Assembly: GCF_001612805.1 (NCBI RefSeq)
Contig: NZ_BDBD01000010.1
Span: 180,091-244,090 of the forward strand
Direction of reading: 5' to 3'
From: Nocardia coubleae NBRC 108252
GTDB taxonomy: Bacteria; Actinomycetota; Actinomycetes; Mycobacteriales; Mycobacteriaceae
DNA length: 64,000 bases
Part shown: positions 17,803 through 27,950 of the stretch, one piece after another
How the letters are laid out: every line of letters begins with the position of its first letter
Numbering within the stretch: position 1 is the stretch's first letter
Notes under the pieces: generated by a model
What the model saw: only the letters and a program-made list of their open reading frames with translations
The model's database searches: none
Told to the model about the DNA's origin: nothing
Program-made: the position numbers and the translations under genes

Positions 17803-19125
17803 GTGTTGGAAAGTGTGTTCGGTATACATCCGACGCTCCTGCTCGAAATTCTGACCATCCCGTTGTTCACAGGCGTCATCGGTTACATCACCAACTGGAC
17901 CGGCATTCTCATGCTGTTCCGGCCGCTCGAGTTCCACGGCGTCAAGCTGCCCGGCCTGCGCACGGTGTTTCCCTACCTGCCCAAGCGAATTCAGGTGCTG
18001 CCGCTGCTCAGTTACGACGGCCGCATCGGCTGGCAGGGCATCGTCCCCTCCCGGGCCGACAAAATGGCGAGCATCGCGGTCGACAAGGGTCTGTCGAAAC
18101 TGGGCAGCGTCTCCGACTTCTACCGCGAACTCGAGCCGGACAAACTCGCGGAGCATCTGGCCCAGGTGGCCGACGCGCAGATTCGCGACATCGTCGAGGT
18201 GATCCTGCGCCGTGAGCATCCGCAGCTCTGGTACAACCTGCCCACCCAGGTCAGGGAGATGATCCACCAGCGGGTGCGCTCGCAACTACCCGAGATCCTG
18301 CGCGAACTCACCATGGAACTCGGCACCAATATCGATCAGCTGCTCGATGTGAAGCAGATGGTGATCCGCTATTTCCAGGCACGCCCGCAATTGCTCAACC
18401 AGTTGTTCCAGGTGCTCGGCGCCAAAGAACTCCGGTTCATGCAGAATTTCGGTTTCTATTTCGGCGCGCCCTGCGGCCTGCTGCTCGTACTGGCACTGCA
18501 CACCACGTCGCTCTCGCCCCTGATCGTGCTGCCGCTCGGCGGCATCGTGATCGGCTGGGTGGTGAACTGGGTGGGTCTGAACATGATCTTCGCGCCCGCC
18601 GAACCCAAGTGGTGGTGCCCGTGGCGGCAGGGTCTGCTCATCAAGCGTCAGCCCGAAATCACTTCCGGCTACGCGGCTTTGGTGTCGACCGAGGTGCTCA
18701 CCGTCGCCAATATCGGTGACGAACTGCTCAACGGCCCGCGCTCGGACCGCACGCTGCAGATGCTAGAGGACACGCTGCGCCCGGCCGCCGACCGCGCCCT
18801 CGGCCCGGCCAGGCCCGCGGTGAAGTTCATGCTCGGCAGCCGCGAATACGACTCGCTGCAGTCCACCCTCACCGCCGAGGCGATGACGATCGCGCCGATG
18901 GCCTTCGCCGACCCCGAGTTCAATGTCCAGCAGGGCCGCCAGGTCAACGAATTCATCGCCCGGCAAATGTCCGCGCTTTCGCCGCACGACTTCGTGGACA
19001 TGCTGCGTTCGGCGATCAAACAGGACGAATGGTTGCTTTTCGTCCATGGCGGCGCGCTGGGGCTCATTGCCGGATACGCTCACATCCTGGTCTTCGGAAC
19101 AGGAGTAGCGACGACATGGATGTAG
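17803..19125 (+). CDS. DUF445 family membrane protein
   Basis: A 440-residue DUF445 (YheB-like) protein. It starts with a hydrophobic segment (about 9-35, with PLFTGVIGYITNWTGILMLF), has a long, mainly helical soluble region, then a membrane hairpin around 210-265 (FGAPCGLLLVLALHT...GGIVIGWVVNWVGLNMIF), and ends with another hydrophobic stretch. The repeated pattern 'GYxTNWxx' in both hairpins is characteristic. Function is unknown in the family. The GTG at 17803 is chosen, nine bases after AGGAGG; a GTG at 17794 touches the ribosome-binding site. Its last 10 bases overlap the next gene, so the two are cotranslated. Confidence 0.85.
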   Translation: MLESVFGIHPTLLLEILTIPLFTGVIGYITNWTGILMLFRPLEFHGVKLPGLRTVFPYLPKRIQVLPLLSYDGRIGWQGIVPSRADKMASIAVDKGLSKLGSVSDFYRELEPDKLAEHLAQVADAQIRDIVEVILRREHPQLWYNLPTQVREMIHQRVRSQLPEILRELTMELGTNIDQLLDVKQMVIRYFQARPQLLNQLFQVLGAKELRFMQNFGFYFGAPCGLLLVLALHTTSLSPLIVLPLGGIVIGWVVNWVGLNMIFAPAEPKWWCPWRQGLLIKRQPEITSGYAALVSTEVLTVANIGDELLNGPRSDRTLQMLEDTLRPAADRALGPARPAVKFMLGSREYDSLQSTLTAEAMTIAPMAFADPEFNVQQGRQVNEFIARQMSALSPHDFVDMLRSAIKQDEWLLFVHGGALGLIAGYAHILVFGTGVATTWM

Positions 19126-19952
19126 ACGACGGACCTCCGTCCACCGAACTGGTGCGACGGTCGGTGCCGTCGCCCGATGCCCGCCGCGGCGTGCTCCCGG
19201 TATCACCGGTGCGCACCGCCCGCGCGGCGACCGGTGTCGCGCGCGTGGCGATCACCGCCGCGTCGGGGATGACGATGTGGACTCTAGACACCGCCCTCGG
19301 TGTCACGGTCACGGTGCTGCGCGGCAGTATCGCGGGCGCACCGCCCGCCGAGGTACTCGCCGACGCGCAGACCGAAGTACGCGACCGGCTGCGCAACGCC
19401 CTCGGCCTTCCCCAGAGCGGGGAACAACACGGTGGTCCGGGCATGCCGACGCTGCGCGAACAGGGCGCCGAACTGCTCCGCCTGTCGGCGAGTACCCATG
19501 CGGTGGCACCGGATTCGCATCCGGCCTACCCGGGCATCCTCGCCGAGATCACCCCCGACGAGGCGCGCATCCTGCGGTTTCTGCACGTGGACGGACCGCA
19601 GCCGTCGATCGACGTGCGCACCGGACGTCAGCGGGCGTTCGGCGGCGAACGCCTCATCAGCGGTCTCACCATGCTCGGTGAGCATGCGGGCCTGCGCTTT
19701 CCGAACCGGGTGCCGCAGTACCTGCCGAACCTGCGCAGGCTCGGGCTCATCGAGTCCACCCGCGAGCCGGTGGGCAACCCCAGCCGCTACCAGCTCATCG
19801 AGGCGCAGGAACAGGTGCGAGAGGCGTTGAAGCGCGCGAGTTTCGGCACCAAGGTGAGCTACCGCAGCATCGTGCTCACCGAGTTCGGCGCCGACTTCGT
19901 CCAGACCTGTCTACCGGTCGTGATCAACGACGGACGAGAGACCGCAACCTAG
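19116..19952 (+). CDS. Abi-alpha (DUF4393)-like protein, paralogue 2
   Basis: A 278-residue paralogue of the protein at 16592-17464. Shared landmarks are ITPDEARILRFLHVDGPQPSIDVRT, YLPNLRRLGLIES and the C-terminal SIVLTEFGADFVQTC. An alanine- and glycine-rich segment near residues 30-75 is moderately hydrophobic. The ATG at 19116 lies inside the end of the DUF445 gene with AGGAG ten bases upstream. The stop codon overlaps that of the convergent ABC-F gene in the palindrome CTAG. The three-gene neighbourhood suggests that the two Abi-alpha paralogues and the DUF445 protein act together at the membrane; that is inference. Confidence 0.75.
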   Translation: MDVDDGPPSTELVRRSVPSPDARRGVLPVSPVRTARAATGVARVAITAASGMTMWTLDTALGVTVTVLRGSIAGAPPAEVLADAQTEVRDRLRNALGLPQSGEQHGGPGMPTLREQGAELLRLSASTHAVAPDSHPAYPGILAEITPDEARILRFLHVDGPQPSIDVRTGRQRAFGGERLISGLTMLGEHAGLRFPNRVPQYLPNLRRLGLIESTREPVGNPSRYQLIEAQEQVREALKRASFGTKVSYRSIVLTEFGADFVQTCLPVVINDGRETAT

Positions 19953-21739
19953 CTTTCGGCCAGCTCGGCGAGTTCCATCCAGCGCTCCTCCGCCGCTTCC
20001 TTCTCCGCGACGACCTCTTTGAGCTCGGTGTTGAGCTTGACGAGTTTGTCCGGGTCGGTGGCGGCGTCGGCGAGGGCGGTGTGGAGTTTCTGCTCGCGCT
20101 CGTCGAGCTTGGCGATGGAACGTTCCAGGCGCGAGAGTTCCTTGCGCGCGGCACGGCGGTCGGCCGAATCCGTCGACGTGGCGGTCGACTTGGTGTTGAT
20201 CGGCTTGGCGGCGTCGGTCTGCGCGGCGCGGCGGGTGAGGTACTGGTCGATCCCGCCGGGCAGGTTGGTGAGCTTGCCGTCGCCGAACAGGGCCCAGGTG
20301 GAGTCACAGATGCGTTCGACCAGGTAGCGGTCGTGACTGATGACCACGAGGGTGCCCGCCCAGTTGTCGAGCAGGTCCTCGAGCTGCTGCAGGGTGTCGA
20401 TATCGAGGTCGTTGGTCGGCTCGTCGAGCAGCAGCACGTTCGGTTCGGCCATCAGGATGCGGGTGAGCTGCAGGCGACGGCGTTCACCACCGGAGAGGTC
20501 ACCGACCGGGGTGCGCTGACGGGCAGGGGTGAACCCGAGCCGCTCGGCGAGCTGCCCGGCCGAGATCTCCTTGTCGCCCAGCATGATTCGCTGCGCGATC
20601 TGCTGCACCGCCTCCAGCACACGCATATCGGTGGGCAGGTCGTCGAGTTCCTGGCGCAGCCAGCCGATCTGCACGGTCTGACCCTGGATCCGCTTGCCCG
20701 CGGCCGGTTCCGCGTCGCCGGCCAGGGCGCGCAGCAGCGTCGTCTTGCCCGAACCGTTCACGCCGACGAGACCGACCCGTTCGCCGGGCGCGAGCCGCCA
20801 GGTGAGATCGCTGACCAGCTCGCGGCCGTCGGGGGTGGTGAGGGTGGCGTCTTCGAGCTCGATCACCACGCGCCCGAGGCGTTTGCGGGCGAAGGCGGCC
20901 AGCGAGACGGAGTCGCGCGGCGGCGGCACATCGGCGATCAGCGCCTCGGCGGCCTCCACGCGGTAGCGCGGCTTGGACGTGCGGGCCTTGGCGCCCCGGC
21001 GCAACCAGGCCAGTTCCTTGCGGGCCAGGTTGGCGCGGCGCGCCTCGGAGGCGTCGGCCTGACGGGCGCGTTCGGCGCGGGCGTAGATCCAGTCGCCGTA
21101 GCCGCCCTCGTAGGTCTCCACCTTGCCGCCGACGACCTCCCAGGTGCGGGTGGCGACGGTGTCGAGGAACCAGCGATCGTGGGTGACGACCACCAGCGCG
21201 GTACGACGGGCGATCAGATGCTGGGCCAGCCACTGCACACCCTCGATGTCGAGGTGGTTGGTCGGCTCGTCGAGCACCAGCAGGTCGAGGTCGCGCACGA
21301 GCGCGGCGGCCAGCGCGACGCGGCGGCGTTCCCCACCGGACAGGTTGGTCACCGGGGTGTCGAGGCCGAGGTCGGCGATGCCGATGCCCTCGAGCACCGT
21401 GCGGATGCGCGCGTCGGCGGCCCACTCGTGTTCGGCGATGTCGACGGTCGACAGATCGTCGGACAGTCCCGCGAGCACGACCGACCCGATCGTCGCCCCT
21501 TCGGGCAGCACACCGCGCTGGGTGACCACGGCCATCCGCAGCCCACCGACCCGGCTCACCCGGCCGCTGTCGGGCGGTTCGAGACCCGTCAGCACCTCGA
21601 GCAGCGTGGTCTTACCGCCACCGTTGAGACCGACCACCCCGATTCGTTCCCCGGCGTGGATACCGAGGGAGACGTCATCCAAGAGCGGCTTGATGCCGAA
21701 GCTCTTGGAGACTTGTTCGAGGTTGATCAGGTTCGACAT
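19949..21739 (-). CDS. ABC-F family ATPase (Uup/EttA-like)
   Basis: A 596-residue soluble protein with two ABC domains in tandem and no transmembrane part, so it acts on ribosomes or nucleic acid rather than transport. Walker A motifs are GLNGGGKTTLL (about 38-48) and GVNGSGKTTLL; each half has the signature LSGGERRR and a D-E box (LVLDEPTNHLD, LLLDEPTNDLD). A C-terminal coiled coil (about 520-590) is rich in Glu and Lys, as in Uup. It lies downstream of ispE on the same strand, separated by 184 bases holding a 43-bp repeat. Family is certain; the subfamily and any antibiotic-resistance role are not. Confidence 0.92.
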   Translation of the reverse strand: MSNLINLEQVSKSFGIKPLLDDVSLGIHAGERIGVVGLNGGGKTTLLEVLTGLEPPDSGRVSRVGGLRMAVVTQRGVLPEGATIGSVVLAGLSDDLSTVDIAEHEWAADARIRTVLEGIGIADLGLDTPVTNLSGGERRRVALAAALVRDLDLLVLDEPTNHLDIEGVQWLAQHLIARRTALVVVTHDRWFLDTVATRTWEVVGGKVETYEGGYGDWIYARAERARQADASEARRANLARKELAWLRRGAKARTSKPRYRVEAAEALIADVPPPRDSVSLAAFARKRLGRVVIELEDATLTTPDGRELVSDLTWRLAPGERVGLVGVNGSGKTTLLRALAGDAEPAAGKRIQGQTVQIGWLRQELDDLPTDMRVLEAVQQIAQRIMLGDKEISAGQLAERLGFTPARQRTPVGDLSGGERRRLQLTRILMAEPNVLLLDEPTNDLDIDTLQQLEDLLDNWAGTLVVISHDRYLVERICDSTWALFGDGKLTNLPGGIDQYLTRRAAQTDAAKPINTKSTATSTDSADRRAARKELSRLERSIAKLDEREQKLHTALADAATDPDKLVKLNTELKEVVAEKEAAEERWMELAELAES

Positions 21740-21821
21740 TTCCGCCTCTCCGCGAATTCAAGCCAGACATAGGTGGCGGGGGCACGGCGCGCCGGCGGCC
21801 GACAGGCGGAACGCGGGGCCA

Positions 21822-21864
21822 GTTAGCCCGTCCCCGATGAGTTACCCATGTTCTTGCGAGATCT
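21822..21864 (+). repeat. Dispersed 43-bp element, copy 3
   Basis: GTTAGCCCGT, then half-sites CCCCGATGAGTT (21832-21843) and ACCCATGTTCTT (21844-21855), then GCGAGATCT. It lies between the ispE stop and the ABC-F start, in the opposite orientation to both genes. Confidence 0.75.
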
Positions 21865-21923
21865 ATTGGTACGAATCGTAGAGGATGCGGCGCCAGCCGC
21901 CCGCGGCAGCTCGGTGACGGCGG

Positions 21924-22868
21924 TCAGTGCTTGGCCTGCGGCTCGTGGTCGAGCACCCGTGCGCCGGGGACCGGGCCGCTCGCGGTACGCACGCTGCGGC
22001 ACACGCCCGCACCGGCCAGCTCGGCGGCCACCGCGATGGCCGCTTCCTCCGTCTCGCAGAGGAACGCGCAGGTCGGGCCGGACCCCGACACCAGCCCGGC
22101 CAGCGCACCGGCTCCGACCCCGGCACGCAGGGTGCGGCGCAGTTCCGGTTTCAGGGAGAGGGCGGCTGCCTGCAGGTCGTTGCCGAGCAGCGGGGCGAGG
22201 GCGTGTGGGTCGCCTGCGGCCAGGGCCTGCAGGAGTTTCTGCGGGTGGCCGAGGCGCGGCGGGTCGCCTTCCTCGCGCAGGCGGTCGAGTTCGCGGAAGA
22301 CCGACGGGGTGGACAGCCCGTCCTTAGCGAGGGCGAGAACCCAGTGAAAGGTGTTGCGCGACAGCACCGGCAGCAGCTGTTCACCACGACCGGTGCCCAG
22401 TGCGGTGCCGCCGTGCAGGGCGAACGGCACGTCGCTGCCGAGTTCGGCGGCGACCGAGGCCAGTTCATCGCGGCCGAGGCCCAGGTCCCACAGCTCGTTG
22501 AGCCCGACCAGCGCGGCGGCCGCGTCGGCGCTGCCGCCCGCCATGCCACCGGCCACCGGGATGCCCTTGGCGATGGCGATCTCCACCAGTGGCGCACGCC
22601 CGGCCAGGTGAGCGAGCGCGACGGCGGCCTGCCAGACGAGATTGGTCCGGTCGGTGGGGACCTGTGCCGCGCCCTCCCCCGTCACCCGGACGGTGAGTGA
22701 GGCGGCGGGGGCCAATCGTAGGTCGTCGGACAGGGATAATGCCTGGAAGACCGTGGTCAGGTCGTGGTACCCGTCGGCGCGCAGATCACCGACTCCGAGA
22801 TGCAGATTCACCTTCGAAGGAGCGCGCACGACGACCGGGCTGGGCACAACTGACAGCACGATCACCAA
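21924..22868 (-). CDS. ispE: 4-diphosphocytidyl-2-C-methyl-D-erythritol kinase
   Basis: Phosphorylates CDP-methylerythritol in the non-mevalonate (MEP) isoprenoid pathway. The 314-residue GHMP kinase begins with [24 protein letters not shown], has the ATP-binding glycine loop [17 protein letters not shown] (about 100-116) and the C-terminal GSGPTCAFL motif. The exact start is unclear: TTG at 22868 and GTG codons at 22865 and 22859 are all in frame and no clear ribosome-binding site precedes any. rsmA lies upstream on the same strand beyond the CopZ-like gene, which points the other way and splits the usual rsmA-ispE pair. Confidence 0.93.
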   Translation of the reverse strand: MVIVLSVVPSPVVVRAPSKVNLHLGVGDLRADGYHDLTTVFQALSLSDDLRLAPAASLTVRVTGEGAAQVPTDRTNLVWQAAVALAHLAGRAPLVEIAIAKGIPVAGGMAGGSADAAAALVGLNELWDLGLGRDELASVAAELGSDVPFALHGGTALGTGRGEQLLPVLSRNTFHWVLALAKDGLSTPSVFRELDRLREEGDPPRLGHPQKLLQALAAGDPHALAPLLGNDLQAAALSLKPELRRTLRAGVGAGALAGLVSGSGPTCAFLCETEEAAIAVAAELAGAGVCRSVRTASGPVPGARVLDHEPQAKH

Positions 22869-22959
22869 GCGTAACCGGTAGTACCGACGAGTATGGGCGC
22901 AGAAACGGCCGACCGGTCGGTGGGTATCCGCGATGGACGAACCGAGGGCTTGCGCTCAG

Positions 22960-23011
22960 TACCCATGGGGGGTATGTTCGTTGGTGTCGGGGGCATACCC
23001 CGGGACCGTAT
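22960..23011. promoter_or_regulatory. Candidate copper-sensor (CsoR/RicR-type) operators
   Basis: TACCCATGGGGGGTA (22960-22974) is an interrupted palindrome with the G-tract and TACCC/GGGTA arms typical of CsoR-family sites. A second imperfect palindrome ATACCCCGGGACCGTAT lies at 22995-23011. Both sit directly upstream of the CopZ-like gene. The regulator itself is not in the window. Confidence 0.6.
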
Positions 23012-23032
23012 ATTCGAGCGAAGGAGTCGGCC

Positions 23033-23239
23033 ATGGCCACCACCACTTACACCGTCACGGGGATGACCTGCGGACACTGCGTGAGCTCGGTCAAGCAGGA
23101 GATCGGCAAGATCGACGGCGTCACCAGCGTCGACGTCGACCTGGCCAGCGGACTCGTGCGCGTCGACAGCGCGAACGAGGTGTCCGAGGCCGAGGTGGCC
23201 GCCGCCGTCGACGAGGCGGGGTACGAACTCGCCCGCTGA
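23033..23239 (+). CDS. CopZ-like copper chaperone (heavy-metal-associated domain)
   Basis: A 68-residue single HMA domain, ferredoxin-like fold, with the metal-binding motif GMTCGHC at residues 10-16 and the HMA pattern VSSVKQEIGKIDGVTSVDVDL. It probably carries Cu(I) to a P-type ATPase or buffers it. AAGGAG lies seven bases upstream of the ATG. Copper-type operators precede it. No CopA-type ATPase and no CsoR gene are adjacent, so the partner is encoded elsewhere. A strong hairpin follows. Confidence 0.92.
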   Translation: MATTTYTVTGMTCGHCVSSVKQEIGKIDGVTSVDVDLASGLVRVDSANEVSEAEVAAAVDEAGYELAR

Positions 23240-23245
23240 TCCTGC

Positions 23246-23276
23246 TGTGGCCCGCACCGACGGGGTGCGGGCCACA
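23246..23276. terminator. Hairpin terminator between the CopZ-like gene and rsmA
   Basis: TGTGGCCCGCACC (23246-23258) pairs over 13 bp with GGTGCGGGCCACA (23264-23276) around a five-base loop, between convergent genes. Confidence 0.9.
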
Positions 23277-23281
23277 AGGGT

Positions 23282-24163
23282 TCAGCCCTGAGCAGCCAGT
23301 TTCACGAACGCGGCGGTCTCGAGAGTCTCACCACGCGCCGTCGGATCGATACCCGCGGCGACGAGCCTGCGCTCGGCCTCGGCGGGCGAACCCGCCCAGC
23401 CGGACAGCGCCGCCCGCAAGGTCTTTCGCCGCTGGGCGAAGGCCGAGTCGATCACCTCGAACACCCGCCTGCGATGCGCGTCGTCCATCGGCCACGGCGG
23501 CTCGGCATACCGATCGATGCGGACCAGGCCCGATTCCACCCGCGGCACCGGCCAGAACACCTGGGTACCCACATGACCCGCGCGCCGGACCTTGCCGAAG
23601 AAACCCGCCTTGACGCTCGGCACCCCGTACACCCGGTTGCCCGGTTCGGCGGCGAGCCGGTCGGCCACCTCGGCCTGCACCATCACCAGCGAGACCTTGA
23701 TGCTCGGCAACTCGGCGAGCAGGTGCAGCAGCACCGGCACGGCCACGTTGTACGGCAGGTTCGCCACCAGCGCGGTGGGTTCGGCGGGCAGCTGATCGGC
23801 GCGCACACGCAGCGCGTCGGCCTCGACCACCCGCAGATTCCCGACCAGGTCGGGAGCGCGATCGGCGACGGTTTCGGGCAGGTAGTTCGCGAGCACCGGG
23901 TCGATCTCCACGGCGACCACCTGGTCGACCACATCGAGCAGGGCCAGCGTCAGCGAGCCGAGACCGGGGCCGACCTCGAGCACCGTGTCGCCGCGACCGA
24001 CACCCGCCGCGGACACGATGCGCCGCACCGTGTTCGCGTCGTGGACGAAGTTCTGCCCGAGCTGTTTGGTCGGTCGCACGCCGAAGCGTTCGGCCAGCGT
24101 ACGAACCTCGGCGGGGCCGAGCAGCGCGGCGGGACCACGAGCGGAATTATCGGGTTCGGGCAC
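23282..24163 (-). CDS. rsmA: 16S rRNA (adenine1518/1519-N6) dimethyltransferase
   Basis: RsmA (KsgA) dimethylates the two adenosines of the 3'-terminal hairpin of 16S rRNA during small-subunit maturation; its loss gives kasugamycin resistance. The 293-residue protein has the substrate-side [10 protein letters not shown] (about 33-42), SAM motif [15 protein letters not shown] and the catalytic [15 protein letters not shown]. Length is normal. It belongs to the rpfB-rsmA-ispE neighbourhood conserved in mycobacteria, here interrupted by lipase and copper-chaperone genes. Confidence 0.96.
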   Translation of the reverse strand: MPEPDNSARGPAALLGPAEVRTLAERFGVRPTKQLGQNFVHDANTVRRIVSAAGVGRGDTVLEVGPGLGSLTLALLDVVDQVVAVEIDPVLANYLPETVADRAPDLVGNLRVVEADALRVRADQLPAEPTALVANLPYNVAVPVLLHLLAELPSIKVSLVMVQAEVADRLAAEPGNRVYGVPSVKAGFFGKVRRAGHVGTQVFWPVPRVESGLVRIDRYAEPPWPMDDAHRRRVFEVIDSAFAQRRKTLRAALSGWAGSPAEAERRLVAAGIDPTARGETLETAAFVKLAAQG

Positions 24164-24197
24164 TGCTAGAACTTACCAACCTCGCCGATCGGGCAGC

Positions 24198-25340
24198 TCA
24201 GCGCTGTGGTGGGGCGGCATTGACGCGGGCGAGGAAGGCATCGATGGCATCGAGCTGGGCCGGTGTCACCGAGCCGTGTGTGCCGGTGCCGGGCAGCACC
24301 TGGTGGTCCACTCCGTTCACGGCGAACTGAGCGACCAGCGCCGCGTGCAGCGGGGACGGGACGATCGTGTCGGTGACGTTCATGGTCAGCAGGATCGGCG
24401 CGTCGTAGCCGCTGGTCGGCAGGGCCATGTAGGCCGCGAGGGCGCCACGCAGCGGTTCGATCGGGCGGACGAACATATCGCGCGAGGTCATCCCCTTGGT
24501 CTCGGCGACGATCGTGTCGAGGCACTGGCCCGCGGCCGCGTCGATGACGGCCTTGCCACGCGGCGTGAGGTAGGAGTCCACGTCGAGTTCGGGGTGGGTG
24601 GCGCGCAGACCCGCCAGGATGCTGACGAGGAAGATCGTGCTCCCCGGCGGGCCCGGCACGTCCGGTCCCATGAACGGCAGGACCTTCTCGACATCGGAGG
24701 CGGCATCGATGGCGACGGTGCCCCGGAAATCGAGTTCGGGAGCGTAGGAGGACTGCACGTGTGCCGAGCTCAGCGCCGCGTGCCCGCCCTGTGAGGTACC
24801 GACCACGCTCCACGTGCGCGACAGACCGGGTTCGGCGGCGCGGGCCGCGCGGACCAGATCGATGGTCGCGGTCGCCTCGCTGCGCACCTCGAGATACGGA
24901 TGCGGACCGGTGTCGAAGCGGCCCAGGCCCAGGTAGTCGGGCGTGACGACGGCGAAGCCCTGCTCGACGAAGCGTTTGATGAGCCGGTCCTCGGCCGCGC
25001 GCTGCGCCGGGAACGGCGCGGTCTCCGGGTCGGCCTGACCGCCGCAGCCTCGGCCGGAGCCGGAACTGCCGTGGTCGTAGGCGATGATCGGCCAGCCGGT
25101 GGCGGGTGCGTCACCGCTCGGCAGGAACAGGGCACCGCTGGCCGGGCGGGCGACGCCGGCGGAGTCGGTCATCCAGTACTCGATGGACGAGCCGCGATCC
25201 AGGCCGTGCCAGCCCGCCGCCTCGGCCTGCGCCGAGATGAGCGAGCCGGGCGTTTCGGCGGAGGCGGGAGCCAGACCGGCGAGCAGCGCGGCGGAGGTCA
25301 GGGCCGCGACAACGGCCGCTCTGATCGGCTTGTCAGACAT
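24198..25340 (-). CDS. Secreted alpha/beta-hydrolase, lipase family, paralogue 1
   Basis: A 380-residue protein with a Sec signal peptide (PIRAAVVAALTSAALLAGLAPASA, cleavage near 28-29). The nucleophile elbow is GTSQGGHAAL; the oxyanion region is IAYDHGSSGSGRGCGG and the acid and histidine are probably in MNVTDTIVP and GTGTHGS. This is the fungal/actinobacterial secretory-lipase (LIP) type, acting outside the cytoplasm on lipid or wax esters; the substrate is unknown. About half of its residues match the neighbouring paralogue at 25403-26533, so the two arose by tandem duplication. Confidence 0.88.
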   Translation of the reverse strand: MSDKPIRAAVVAALTSAALLAGLAPASAETPGSLISAQAEAAGWHGLDRGSSIEYWMTDSAGVARPASGALFLPSGDAPATGWPIIAYDHGSSGSGRGCGGQADPETAPFPAQRAAEDRLIKRFVEQGFAVVTPDYLGLGRFDTGPHPYLEVRSEATATIDLVRAARAAEPGLSRTWSVVGTSQGGHAALSSAHVQSSYAPELDFRGTVAIDAASDVEKVLPFMGPDVPGPPGSTIFLVSILAGLRATHPELDVDSYLTPRGKAVIDAAAGQCLDTIVAETKGMTSRDMFVRPIEPLRGALAAYMALPTSGYDAPILLTMNVTDTIVPSPLHAALVAQFAVNGVDHQVLPGTGTHGSVTPAQLDAIDAFLARVNAAPPQR

Positions 25341-25402
25341 GGACTCGTCTCTCCACCAGGGGGATCATGAACTTGGACGAGTGTACAGATAGGTGGTCGG
25401 GA

Positions 25403-26533
25403 TCAGCGTGCTCGAGCCAGGAATTGATCGATAGCCACCCACATCGCCGGGCTCAGCTGGGTATGACTCCCCGTGCCGACCACCGTCTCGAATGCCACGC
25501 CGCCCGCGGCGAACTGCGCCGCGAGCGCCGCGTGCAGCGGGGACGGCACCGTCCGGTCGGTGGCGTTCACCAGCAGCAGGATCGGTGCGTCGTAACCGCT
25601 GGTGGGCACGGCCATGTAGTCGGTCATCACCGAGCGCAGCGGTTCCTCGCCGAGCGAGCGCGACAGCAGGTCGCCGAGGTAGAGATCGGCGACCCGGTCG
25701 TCGATGGCGTCCTGGCACAGCGTGCCGATCTCGTCGAGCACCTGCCGACCGAGCGGGCTGAGGTAGCTGTCGACCTGCGCCTCCGGCCGGGCCGCACGCA
25801 AGCCGGCGAGAATGCTCGCCGAGAAACCGAGGGTGCCGCCGCTCACGCGGTCCGGGTTACCCGGGCCGAGCAGCGGGGCGACCTTCTCCACATCCGAGGC
25901 CGGATCGACGGCGATGGTGCCACGGAAATCCAGCTCCGGCGCGTAGCTCGCCTGCCGGTGTGCGGTGGCAAGCGCGGCATGCCCACCCTGCGACATGCCC
26001 GATGCCAGCCACACCGCCGAGAGCTCCGGATGCACCGACCGGGCGGCGCGCAGCAGATCCAGCGTGGCGGTCGCCTCGGTATCGATGTCGAGGTACGGAT
26101 GCGGCCCGGTGTCGAACCGACCGAGCCCCAGATAATCCGGGGCAACCACCGCGAACCCGCGCGACACAACGTGCCGGATGAATTCGTCTTGTCCCACTTG
26201 CGATTCCGGCCACGGCGCCCCCGCCGGTTCCGATTGCCCACCGCAGCCGGAACCGAGCCCGGTGGTGCCGTGGTCATAGGCGACGATCGGCCAGCCGCCC
26301 TCGGGCGCGGTGCCGTCGGGCAGATACAGCACGCCGCTGGCCGGCTGGGTCGTCCCGCCGACTCCCCTGGTCGAGTAGTCGATGATCTCGGCGTCCAGCC
26401 CGCGCAGCACTGCGGGCATCACCGCGAGCACCTCCCCGGGCGACTCCGCGCGCGCACCCGGCGCACAGATTCCGAGTCCCACCGAAACTGCCACCGCCGC
26501 AGCAGCGCATCGCAACGCCGAAACACCGCGCAT
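25403..26533 (-). CDS. Secreted alpha/beta-hydrolase, lipase family, paralogue 2
   Basis: A 376-residue lipase-family enzyme. The ATG at 26533 gives a clean signal peptide (MRGVSALRCAAAAVAVSVGL, then GICAPGARA); an upstream in-frame start at 26581 would spoil it. The nucleophile is in GMSQGGHAAL and the catalytic acid and histidine are probably in LLVNATDRTVP and GTGSHTQ. The segment GFAVVAPDYLGLGRFDTGPHPYLD is nearly identical to paralogue 1. The pair is oriented the same way, 62 bases apart, and may be cotranscribed. Confidence 0.88.
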   Translation of the reverse strand: MRGVSALRCAAAAVAVSVGLGICAPGARAESPGEVLAVMPAVLRGLDAEIIDYSTRGVGGTTQPASGVLYLPDGTAPEGGWPIVAYDHGTTGLGSGCGGQSEPAGAPWPESQVGQDEFIRHVVSRGFAVVAPDYLGLGRFDTGPHPYLDIDTEATATLDLLRAARSVHPELSAVWLASGMSQGGHAALATAHRQASYAPELDFRGTIAVDPASDVEKVAPLLGPGNPDRVSGGTLGFSASILAGLRAARPEAQVDSYLSPLGRQVLDEIGTLCQDAIDDRVADLYLGDLLSRSLGEEPLRSVMTDYMAVPTSGYDAPILLLVNATDRTVPSPLHAALAAQFAAGGVAFETVVGTGSHTQLSPAMWVAIDQFLARAR

Positions 26534-26649
26534 CTCAACCACCCGTCGACTCGTCCGAAGCCGACCCCGCCGCACGAGCACAGCAGACCCGGCGAAACGA
26601 GAGCACGCTACCGCACGGCAATCCCCCGCCGTGACAGCGACTTACCTGA

Positions 26650-27846
<1,197 letters not shown>

Positions 27847-27950
27847 TCACGATTCGATATAGACATCGCAGGTAGATAACGGCTTCGACACAGAAATGTG
27901 AGCCGAAACACGTTTATCGTCCAGCCCCCTGACAACAGGGCGAAAGGGAC

